Positions 33,693-40,884 of a stretch of 40,884 nucleotides of DNA are shown here, in pieces. The DNA lies in the NCBI GenBank assembly GCA_003427395.1, contig BFEA01000033.1:3351792-3392675 (forward strand), written 5' to 3'. Made by a program: the position numbers and the translations under genes. Numbering within the stretch: the stretch's first letter is position 1; each line of letters opens with the position of its first letter. This DNA comes from Chara braunii. Taxonomy: Eukaryota > Streptophyta > Charophyceae > Charales > Characeae. The notes under the pieces were generated by a model. It had not been told where the DNA came from and did not search any database. It saw nothing but the letters and a program-made list of their open reading frames with translations.

Positions 33693-34841
33693 ACTGCAGC
33701 AACAACACTTCCTTGTTGTATGACCTACTACATGCGCTCCCGCCAACGTCGCTATCTTACGCATGTGATGCATCTCTCTAAGCGGTTCCGACGCATGATG
33801 CGATGGTCCTTGTATCATCCAATTTCTTCTTCCCCCCCACGATGCTCTCGTCCTGCCCCTGCTTACTCATCTGCTGCTACCGCAGTTTTCACTGCTGCAG
33901 TCTCCACTCCTGCAGTTTCCATTGCTGCAGTCTCCACTCCTGGAGTTTCCATTGCTGCAGTGTCCACTGTTGCGGTTTCCACTGCTGTAGTTTCCACCGC
34001 TGCAGTGTCCACTGTTGCGGGTTCCACTGCTGTAGTGTCTACTGCTGCAGTTTCCATTGCTCTAGTTTCTACTGCTCCAGTTTCCGCTGCTGCAGTTTCT
34101 ACTGTTGCGGTTTCCACTGCTGCAGTTTTCAGTACAGCAGTTTCCCTAACTGTAATTCCCCCTACTTTGGTTTTTACTGCTACAACTTCCTGTCCTGCAG
34201 CTCCAATGCAAAGAACATCACAATCTCTCCGACGCTCACGTCCTTTGGTCCGAAATCTTGCCCAATGCAACCCCCTCTCATCTTTGTCTGTGCTTGGCCG
34301 TAGACGACTGCGTTCCTCCTCACCACCCCCATCTCCTCCACGGTCTCGCTTGCGAACAGACTCTCCAGTTTCCATTGTTCCTATTGTTCCACCTGCGTTG
34401 CTAGGTACAAGTTCAGCTTCTGTTTGCAACACCACTACTCCTCTTGTTGTGTATCACTGACGACATCCACGGCATCGTCACTTGTTCGGGGATCAGCAAC
34501 CTGTTTCTTTGTCTGCCCCGATTCTCTTTGTGCCTCCTCCACAGGTTGTTGCGGTTCCTTTGTTTCAAAAGGCAATATCCGCTCCTATGCCTCCTGCAGA
34601 CAGTCCAGCTGCCTGCAGGCAGCCACCAGTCCCTACTCAGGATGCAGCCGCTGCCCAGAGTACACTCCCGACTCCAGGTACAGTCCCTACTCAGGATGCA
34701 GCCCTAAACGTTGAGGGATTGGAACATGATCTGCCCGGATTGCAGTTGACCCCACAAGGCGTAGACCACATGGGGGATCTGCAAATGGCTGACCAGCATT
34801 GTTCGGATGAACCACAATTTTGTGCTCCGCCATGGGTGTGA
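33693..34841 (+). pseudogene. Linker region with AVSTx repeats and Pro-rich segment
   Basis: This continues the RT frame after the stop at 33690 with a basic patch (YYMRSRQRRYLTHVM, KRFRRMMRWS). About 17 degenerate pentapeptide repeats of AVST(A/P/V) type follow (33880-34140). Then come Ser/Pro/Arg-rich sequence, a TGA at 34458, and a Pro/Ala/Gln-rich tract with a duplicated VPTQDAA phrase. A 112-bp tandem duplication (starts 34728 and 34840) shifts the frame relative to the downstream ORF. The linker could be a flexible spacer between RT and protease. No fold is recognised. Confidence 0.55.
33880..34140 (+). repeat. 15-bp coding minisatellite (AVSTx pentapeptides)
   Basis: Degenerate 15-bp units such as gcagtttccactgct are repeated about 17 times in frame. 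They give AVSTP, AVSIA, AVSTV and similar pentapeptides. On the minus strand the same array reads as VETAA-type repeats. Confidence 0.9.
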
Positions 34842-34909
34842 TCTGCCCGGATTGCAGTTGACCCCACAAGGCGTAGACCACGTGCAGACCACATGGGTGT
34901 GATCTGCAA

Positions 34910-35890
34910 ATGACTGACCAACAAACAACCCAACATAGTTTGGGCTTGCAACACCATCTGGGTGATCTGCAAATTGTTGGCCAGCATCCAACAAACCAGC
35001 CTGAGAACCTCACCAATCTTTGTGGTCTGACAACAACTAATATCTGTCTTCACATTCTCCATCTCCCATTTTATACACCATCAGACTTCCTTGCAATCAA
35101 CCTTCAGCTTGATGCTGATCTTCCCCGACGACAGCCAGAGGATTGTAATTATACCAGCGAAGGAGGCTTTACCATTGCTGTCCTACAAGTAGCAATGAGG
35201 GACCGTCAACTTGAACTACGCAATGCTCGAGCAGGTGAGTGGTTTAATCCTCCATCCCACATCTCTACCCGCATTGTGCACGGCCCTGGCCATTACATGG
35301 CAATTGTACATGCCTCTGAGCACTGGGAGCTGTGGGACAACAGCACCATGGTCCATGCCATGATTGATGTCACTGATTTCTTACAAAATGATGCTGTTCT
35401 CTTGCCACAACAAACCGTCCACAATCTCTTTTATGTTGAAGATCATTCCTCTGGCCCCGTGCTGCAGAAAAACAATGTACCAACACTCTGCGACCTTCTC
35501 CTTTACACAGCCACAAACACTGTTACACTCGGCTGTAGCCGCCATCGTCTCTGTCACGGTCACTACAATGACATGGTTTCTGCATCCATGTGTGCAGAGG
35601 ACTGTCCCACCGTTCCTGACTGCAGGCAAAATCCGCATCCGGACACTATATGTCCATTTTGCGGCCATGGGCACTATACTGAATGCATGCTCTTTTGTGG
35701 TGACCGTTCTTTTTTCATTTTGGCCTTTAATCGACATGCCATTTGTCGGGGGTGTATGATGGGCATGCTCAATGCCACCCGTCGTGGCAATTGTTGCATT
35801 GAGCATGCTCAGATAGGTCTTCCATGTGTTCATCCACGTCATCCTTACAATGTATGTCCTCTCTGTTGTCAAGGACAGACTCATTCTTGA
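34910..35890 (+). CDS. Josephin-like cysteine protease with RING-like C-terminus
   Basis: A 326-codon intact open frame. Residues 35-62 (LTNLCGLTTTNICL, then FYTPSDFLAI) resemble the catalytic-Cys helix and following segment of Josephin deubiquitinases. SEGGFTIAVLQVAMRDRQLE (83-102) matches the conserved GxFSIQVI-type strand and helix. GHYMAIV..HWELWDN (127-144) supplies His128 and Asp143; the His-to-Asp/Asn spacing of 15 and His-to-Trp spacing of 11 match ataxin-3-type Josephins as I remember them. Candidate nucleophile Cys38. The C-terminus has C248-x2-C251, H276-x2-C279-x2-C282 and C316-x2-C319 (CPLC), a RING-like layout with Asn274 where a ligand would be expected. The true start is probably upstream in the polyprotein. 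Function is inferred: ubiquitin or polyprotein cleavage. Confidence 0.6.
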   Translation: MTDQQTTQHSLGLQHHLGDLQIVGQHPTNQPENLTNLCGLTTTNICLHILHLPFYTPSDFLAINLQLDADLPRRQPEDCNYTSEGGFTIAVLQVAMRDRQLELRNARAGEWFNPPSHISTRIVHGPGHYMAIVHASEHWELWDNSTMVHAMIDVTDFLQNDAVLLPQQTVHNLFYVEDHSSGPVLQKNNVPTLCDLLLYTATNTVTLGCSRHRLCHGHYNDMVSASMCAEDCPTVPDCRQNPHPDTICPFCGHGHYTECMLFCGDRSFFILAFNRHAICRGCMMGMLNATRRGNCCIEHAQIGLPCVHPRHPYNVCPLCCQGQTHS

Positions 35891-36037
35891 GCCTTTTCTT
35901 ATCCTCTTTTGCCTTCATCTTCACTCCACACTCCATACTTGCCCTTCCTTTCCCTTTATCATTCTTTGTTTGTCTGCTCTCCATCTCTCCTCCCTGTGTT
36001 TATCCCCTCCCCCTTCACTCTGCCTCTTTCTTACAGC

Positions 36038-36141
36038 GTACAAGTGGGCTGTTATGGCACACGGGGATGGGGGCAGCTCACGCTCAACTTCATCAACGTG
36101 GCGAGCCTTCTACGTGAGAGGCACCGTGAAAGAGGAGTCAA
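36038..36141 (+). repeat. ~104-bp module in PLE-like 3' flank
   Basis: Partner of 14829-14932. It begins about 150 bp after the protease ORF stop, immediately after a pyrimidine tract ending ttacag. Its conservation relative to surroundings suggests a 3'-end signal of the element. I found no hammerhead core in it. Confidence 0.65.
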
Positions 36142-36193
36142 CAGAAGAATGAGAAAAATGAATGGTTTCACTGTGCCCTTCATGTTTGTCTTG

Positions 36194-36219
36194 TTTTTTT
36201 TTTTTTTTTTTTTTTTTTT
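36194..36219. repeat. Poly-T tract, 26 bases
   Basis: Uninterrupted T run downstream of the protease ORF. Confidence 0.95.
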
Positions 36220-36429
36220 GCCGTTTGTTTCGTAAATTGCGCTCTTTTAGTTTTAACGAAACAGTTTGCCACAGCCCCTCGTTTGTTGTCCTCTTCTCCC
36301 TCTCTGCCTATGGTTTACCGGGCAGCTCTGTTTGACTATACATATATATTCTTTTTTTTAAGGCTAATTCTTTTAAGCCCAACCAATTCAATTACCTGTC
36401 GAATCTGAACAGGATGGCCTTTCAGGCCT

Positions 36430-36815
36430 TTTTTTATTGTAATTATAGTATTACAGGGAGCCCCGTAGCAGCCATATCCGTGCTTAAGCCTCCAACGAGG
36501 GAACATGTGGGAGCTGCACTCACCAGCAGGTGTGATACCTGTTACAGCAGGTGGGCCATACCGACCAGGGGTCAGCCGGTAGCATCAGGACCGAGCCTCT
36601 TCGATGGGCCAGTCGCTGTGTCTCCCCTCCGGTCCCCTCCCCCTATGAACATCAGCAGTCTCTGCTCAATGCCACTCAGGGGGACCAACGGCCTATCTCT
36701 AGGTGACGGGCGCCAATCTTGCCCAGGAAGGTACATGAGGCCAGTGGGGATTGAACCCAAGACCTCCTGAATGCCACTTGCGTGCCTTACCAACTGAGCT
36801 AGGCCGCTGGATAGT
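36430..36815 (-). mobile_element. tRNA-derived SINE-like repeat
   Basis: The minus strand reads GGCCTAGCTCAGTTGGTAAG (A box) and GGTCTTGGGTTCAATCCCCA (B box), the internal pol III promoter of a tRNA. The acceptor stem does not pair well, so a functional tRNA is unlikely. A body of several hundred bases follows on the minus strand. The overlapping open frame reads LAQLVRHASGIQEVLGSIP, a phrase familiar from spurious ORFs over tRNA-derived SINEs. The 3' limit near 36430 is approximate. Confidence 0.7.
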
Positions 36816-36929
36816 ACAATGTTTTTTTTGCTGATGAGAGTCAGGATTTGTTGTTTTTCCTTTCCATTGGTGGGATGGCCAATTAGCATCCTGTAACAGC
36901 ACAGACCCCTAAACACACATGCCACTCTA

Positions 36930-38273
36930 CTCTAGGTATTGCTACCGCTGCTGGTGCTCACTCTCGCATGCCAGCACTCGGTCTCTGCCTATTCCAGCGC
37001 TAGTACTCCAGCATCAAGCAGCCCGTGGCAGAATAAATGAGCCAATTGGGTGAGGCCGGTGTTGACTTGGGCCTGGTTGATTGCCTAGAAGTTGATTACC
37101 TGCCCAAAACCCTCGCATTCAACTAATCAATCTAATCATTCTAATCTGATAATCTCGCCCTAACCCTCTGAAATTCTCGGATCTTCGCATTCTCCACAAC
37201 TAGGGAAGCTTAACGATACTGCAGCTAGTACCCCTCCAACCATTTTGGTTGGTAGTTGGTTGGGTAGCTCGTGGGTCCTCGCTCCCCGGGAGGGTAAGAA
37301 TGCAATAAATCGCAGTATCCCAGTGGGACTGTACACTAACTGTGAATGCTGTTTCCTTGTTTTGGGTGTTGCGGGACTTGATCCTGTGACCTGTAGTGTG
37401 TTTTTACTGTTTTTGAGGTTTATCAGGCTTGAACCCTTGAACCTGTCGCTAGTAGTCTCTGCTTCGTAGTCTTAGGCCTTTCAGCCTTGTTGTTTTGTCC
37501 TTGTCTGCCCTTCTGGAAACTGGTAGGCCCATAGGTCTTTCTTTTGTGTGTCCTAGCCTTGGGCTCCCTTAGTCTAGGTTTCCATCTAGATGCATGTAGG
37601 TAGATCTCTTGACTGTTTGGCCGTAGATGTTTGCTGTTTGGACGGTCAGATAGGTCCGTAGGTGGCTGCTGTGTTGTAGGTCTAGGGAAGTCGGGTAGAA
37701 GTAGGCAGAGGCCGACAAATTTGGGGTTCTTTTCATTGCTTTTCCTCTCACGGTCTGGGTGGAGGTTGCGTTGCTTCCCTGCTGCGCTGTTGTGGGCATG
37801 TATGCAGGGGCATCTTCTCCACATGCCGCTGGCGGCCATAGCTGGGGCCTTCCAGCACCATTGGTGACAGCTCTGGGCTCGGCTTAGGTGTTGATGAGCG
37901 CTTCCTCATATTTGTGTGTTTGTTGGGGTTCGGTCAGCTGCCACCGAAGCTTCACTTTCAGCCGTTCTTCTTCGACGTGGCATATCTTCATCGTCATCGA
38001 GTTGCTGTTTTCTTCTTCATCATCCTGGGAGCTGCGCTCCCCTGCTGAGTGGACACTTCATCTGCAGTGGGCTTCTTGAGTGGTGCAGAGAGGGGTGTTG
38101 GATTTAGGAGGGTGTGTGGCGATTGGCAGGCTTGATAGGTTGGGTGCGTGCAAGCACCATAGCTTGAGCTTGAGGAAGAGAGAGGAAGAAGAAGACTCCC
38201 AGATACTTCAATGGAACCATTGCATTGTCGTTCTTTGAGTTTTGTGAGATATACAGGATCATAACAATTCATA
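36930..38273. other. Unassigned DNA, possibly LTR of gypsy element 2
   Basis: No gene. Position upstream of the leader repeat makes 37440-38270 a possible 5' LTR. It contains GGCGGCCATAGC (near 37832), also found in repeat B on the minus strand. There is weak similarity of aaccattgcattgtcgtt (near 38206) to caatcattgttgtcgttga in repeat B. The evidence is too weak to call. Confidence 0.3.
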
Positions 38274-39640
38274 TGCTGCTGTAACCGTAATCTGAGTTGA
38301 TTAGGGCAATCAAACTTGGATTAGGGTAAAGATTAGTATGGAAGTGGGGTGGCGAGGTCTGTGGGAGCTGCCCCCCCCTGCATTGGGGTATGTAGGGCAG
38401 ACATTGACCCTACCCAGGTTTGGAAGTGATTGTATGGGGTAGCGAGACATAGGAAGTGTCAGTTTGAGGGGATCTAAGGGAGGAGAGAGTGAGTGGTGAG
38501 TCGCACCTGCCTTATGAGCATGAGGAGGACATCGAGAAACTACTAGGCTTCTTGTCAAGAGGGTGAACTTGGAGATGGAGTGGATATGGCTGCACTGTAT
38601 GTCCACAGGTTGCTGATTGGTCTTTAACATCAACGTGGGATGTGGCGGTGTACTTGGGTGTGGAGTAGACCCTCCTAGAGATAGGCAAACTAGAGTAGAG
38701 GTTGTAGATTGGGTCAGGAGGACGTGTGAGAGGGGGAGGTGAGTTGTTCTTCATCGCAAGAGTCCGCCCAGCACATATAAGTGTCATGTAACTGGGGGAT
38801 GCCCATGGTTGAATGTGTGGTGGTGCATTGCTTTGTGTATGTGTAGGGTTCTTTTCCTACTCTTTGTGATCTTGGCTGTTGTGGATGCGTTTGTGGACTG
38901 CTCTCTCACCAGTTAGATGGATGTGAAGTATGCTTATTCTGTCAGTGGTGCTTTCATAATTCATTTTGACCTTGGTTGTAGCTGAGTAGGGATTATCTGA
39001 TTCTACCTCTTTTCCTTTTCTGATCGTCAGGGCTAGGCTTAGGATGCACATAGAGGAGCTTTCCTAGCGTTGTCGTCTATATGTGACTTTGGTTGTAGCT
39101 GAGTAGGGATTATCTGATGTAGATCTTTCTCCCGGAGCAAAGGCTTCTTCTTGGCATTGTCAGCCTACCTGGGGGCATGCGTACCCAGTGGGACCGTATC
39201 CAAGTGAGAAGAGACTGACTTACTACCAGTTCTAGTGCCTAATGAGATCGGAAGGAGGGGCATTTTACAATGGGCATGCGTACCCAGTGGGGCCGTATCC
39301 AAATGAGAAGAGACTTACTTGCTACCAGTTCTTGTGCCTAACGAGATCATCAGGAGGGGCAGTTCTTGTGCCTAACGAGATCGGAAGGAGGGGCATTTTA
39401 CAATGGGCCGTTCAATGCTGGAGGGAGGGGCATTTTACAATGGGCATGCGTACCCAGTGGGANTATCCAAGTGAGAAGAGACTTACTTGCTACCAGTTCT
39501 AGTGCCTAACGAGATCGGAAGGAGGGGCATTTTACAATGGGCCGTTCAATGCTGGAGGATGGCCGCCGAGTTTTTCAATGCTGGGAGGATGGCCGCCGAG
39601 TTTTAGAATGGGCTGTTCAATGCTGGAGGATGGTTGTGAT
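38274..39640 (+). repeat. Gypsy leader/LTR-type repeat of element 2
   Basis: The inverted partner of 11445-12505, preceding the gag at 39990. It starts tgctgctgtaaccg.aatc, aligned with tgttgccctaaccctaatc of the other copy. It contains a local tandem expansion with gggcatgcgtacccagtggg at 39173, 39272 and 39442, plus repeated gccgttcaatgctggaggat. One ambiguous base at 39463. Confidence 0.78.
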
Positions 39641-39989
39641 GTGCTATTGTTGTTGCTGTTGATGTAGCTCTCTGGTCCAAATGAAACGCTGCTCCAGCTA
39701 GGAGTTCATTCTTCCTGTCCCTTGTGCTGAACTATTTGCTTCTTCATCTGCGTGATCGAATGCCTGTAACGGCGTGGACTCAAAAGTGAGCAGGAGAGAC
39801 GAGAGGAAAAAAAGAGAGTGCGAGAAAGAGGACTGGAAAGTGGAGTGTCCTGTTAAGGGAAAGGAAAAAGACTATACTCCCCTTGAGAGTCATTGTGCTC
39901 ATCTTGAGGGACTCGCTGAATCTCTAACCTGTCTATCCCAAGGAGTTTGACAGCTTTCCTTCTAGCCGTGGGGCCAAAAAGGGACCAAA

Positions 39990-40760
39990 ATGGATATGGC
40001 TTCAGAACAACTTAAGATTCTAAGGGATCAGTCAGCGGGAGAGCAAAAACAACTGTATGAGAGGCTACTTGAGGGAGGAGCAGGAGAGTGTAGAGGCTTG
40101 CAGGAAGCAGGTGCTTGAAGCCCATGAGGCCCTTTCGCAGACTGTCTCAACTCTAGAGGATGATGAGATTGCGAGCAAAGTAGCATCTTTTGTCCAAGCT
40201 TTTACAGATTTTCATCAGGAATCTGTTGATAACTTTGCCGAGGTCTGTGATCAGTTAGCGGAATTGCGAACTGTCAATGAGAGGTTAACTAAGGACATCT
40301 GTGATCTGCAGCAGAGGATTTTTTTAGAATGCTCAGGCTCAAGCGGCCAATTCTCTTCCTTTGCCTACGGCTACTGACGCTGCCCTCATTTCCACTATAA
40401 ATGCCCCTGCCAGCACCTCTACCTCTATGAGCTTGATAGACAGTCAGGTTGGGACTGCAGCAGGTGTAGACTCTGGGGTTGCTGCAGCTACCGCCAGCTC
40501 TGGAACCTGTACAAGCGAAGCAGTTCCAATTGCGGAACCAGCAATTGCTGGTCCCTGATACAGCCCTCCACAAGCTCGCAAGAGGGTGGTGCAGATTCCT
40601 CCTCTATATGATAGGAAATCTGATGTGATTTCCTGGATTGCTAAGATGCGAGCCTACTTTGCGGTGACCCAGACGCCGCCGATTGGTTAAGCGCTGGTCT
40701 CGGGTACACATATGAACCCCATGTTGGAACCTTCCTATGGGTTAAGGCTGTAGAGGCTGG
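39990..40760 (+). pseudogene. Gypsy gag of element 2, frameshifted, partial
   Basis: Start MDMASEQLKILRDQ at 39990 aligns with element 1 gag. The frame shifts near 40057. A coiled-coil-like segment follows (HEALSQTVSTLEDDEIAS, ELRTVNERLTKDICDLQQR). A second shift occurs at the seven-T run near 40320. The next part (NSLPLPTATDAALISTINAP, ASTSTSMSLIDSQVG) matches the Ser/Ala region of element 1. After a TGA at 40557 the capsid-like VQIPPLYDRKSDVISWIAKM is visible, with another stop near 40689. The element runs off the window. It would have encoded the capsid of a Ty3/gypsy particle. Confidence 0.72.
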
Positions 40761-40790
40761 ATATGAAAGACTTAACCATCCAAGTTGGCT

Positions 40791-40884
40791 GGGAGCCACT
40801 CCTGTGTCCACATTTGAAAAGCTACTGATTAAGGAGTCTTGGGAGCCACTCCTGTGTCCACATTTGAAAAGCTACTGATTAAGG
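40791..40884. repeat. 50-bp period perfect duplication at the window end
   Basis: gggagccactcctgtgtcca through gctactgattaagg occurs at 40791-40834 and again at 40841-40884, without visible differences, and the second copy ends exactly at the window end. It could be real or an assembly-edge artefact. Confidence 0.95.

Larger units (their letters stand above)
31810..36220 (+). mobile_element. Penelope-like-type retroelement with protease/RING-like 3' domains
   Basis: A plus-strand block encoding, in order: an N-terminal region with a CKC motif, an RT, a repeat-rich Ala/Val/Ser/Thr linker, a Pro-rich linker, a Josephin-like protease and a RING-like Cys/His region. A pyrimidine-rich 3' flank, the ~104-bp module at 36038-36141 and a T(26) tract at 36194-36219 follow. 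Neither end is defined. No GIY-YIG endonuclease was recognised upstream or downstream. Assignment to Penelope-like elements rests on RT motifs. The unity of RT and protease rests on adjacency, strand, and a largely continuous frame. Confidence 0.6.

Noticed and set aside
33863-34435. Minus-strand ORF of VETAA-type repeats
   Set aside because: Shadow of the 15-bp minisatellite, whose plus-strand frame is continuous with the RT.
36000-36300. Hammerhead ribozyme expected near some Penelope-like elements
   Set aside because: I looked for CTGATGA with a following GAAA core on both strands around 31.2-31.8 and 35.9-36.3 kb and found none.
36735-36815. Functional tRNA gene on the minus strand
   Set aside because: A and B boxes are good, but the acceptor stem pairs poorly and a SINE body follows.

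Overview
The window looks like nuclear DNA from a streptophyte with a large, repeat-rich genome. A charophyte alga such as Chara is my best guess. The basis is long CT/GA and poly-A/T tracts, decayed chromovirus-type Ty3/gypsy elements, tRNA-derived SINE-like repeats, and one spliced-exon-like block resembling the land-plant LNK clock family. The organism cannot be proven from this sequence. I see no bacterial-style genes, no rRNA, no CRISPR array and no intact tRNA gene. Nearly all recognisable coding sequence belongs to mobile elements, most of it broken.

Layout. 1-4.8 kb: microsatellites, dispersed satellite-like monomers, a three-armed inverted repeat and unassigned DNA. 4.9-15.3 kb: a decayed Ty3/gypsy retrotransposon on the minus strand (gag, protease, RT, RNase H, integrase), flanked by a direct-repeat pair that are candidate LTRs. 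A leader-like repeat and an ~82-bp satellite array lie between the right LTR candidate and gag. 15.3-18.8 kb: a poly-A-tailed ORF, short tandem repeats and a ~255-bp tandem block. 19.0-20.7 kb: exon-like segments on the minus strand of an unrecognised gene. 21.0-22.1 kb: a 105-bp MITE, a 141-bp tandem duplication and two tRNA-like repeats. 22.6-24 kb: a second gypsy remnant, an integrase plus chromodomain on the plus strand, with a possible 3' LTR. 25.2-25.8 kb: GA and TTC microsatellites. 29.2 kb: the LNK-like exon. 29.7-30.2 kb: a LINE C-terminal remnant on the minus strand. 30.3 kb: a second MITE of the same family. 31.3 kb: another satellite fragment.

31.8-36.2 kb holds the most interesting object: a Penelope-like-type reverse transcriptase with motifs A, B and C (including the DD pair) still readable. 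It is followed by an Ala/Val/Ser/Thr pentapeptide-repeat linker, then a 326-codon open frame. That frame has a Josephin-like cysteine-protease signature (C38/H128/D143) and a C-terminal RING-like Cys/His module. The combination suggests a retroelement polyprotein carrying both a deubiquitinase-like and an E3-like domain. I do not know of a described element with this architecture, but I could not search.

36.4-36.8 kb is a tRNA-derived SINE-like repeat. 38.3-40.9 kb is the leader repeat and gag of a second copy of the first gypsy family, now on the plus strand and cut by the window edge.
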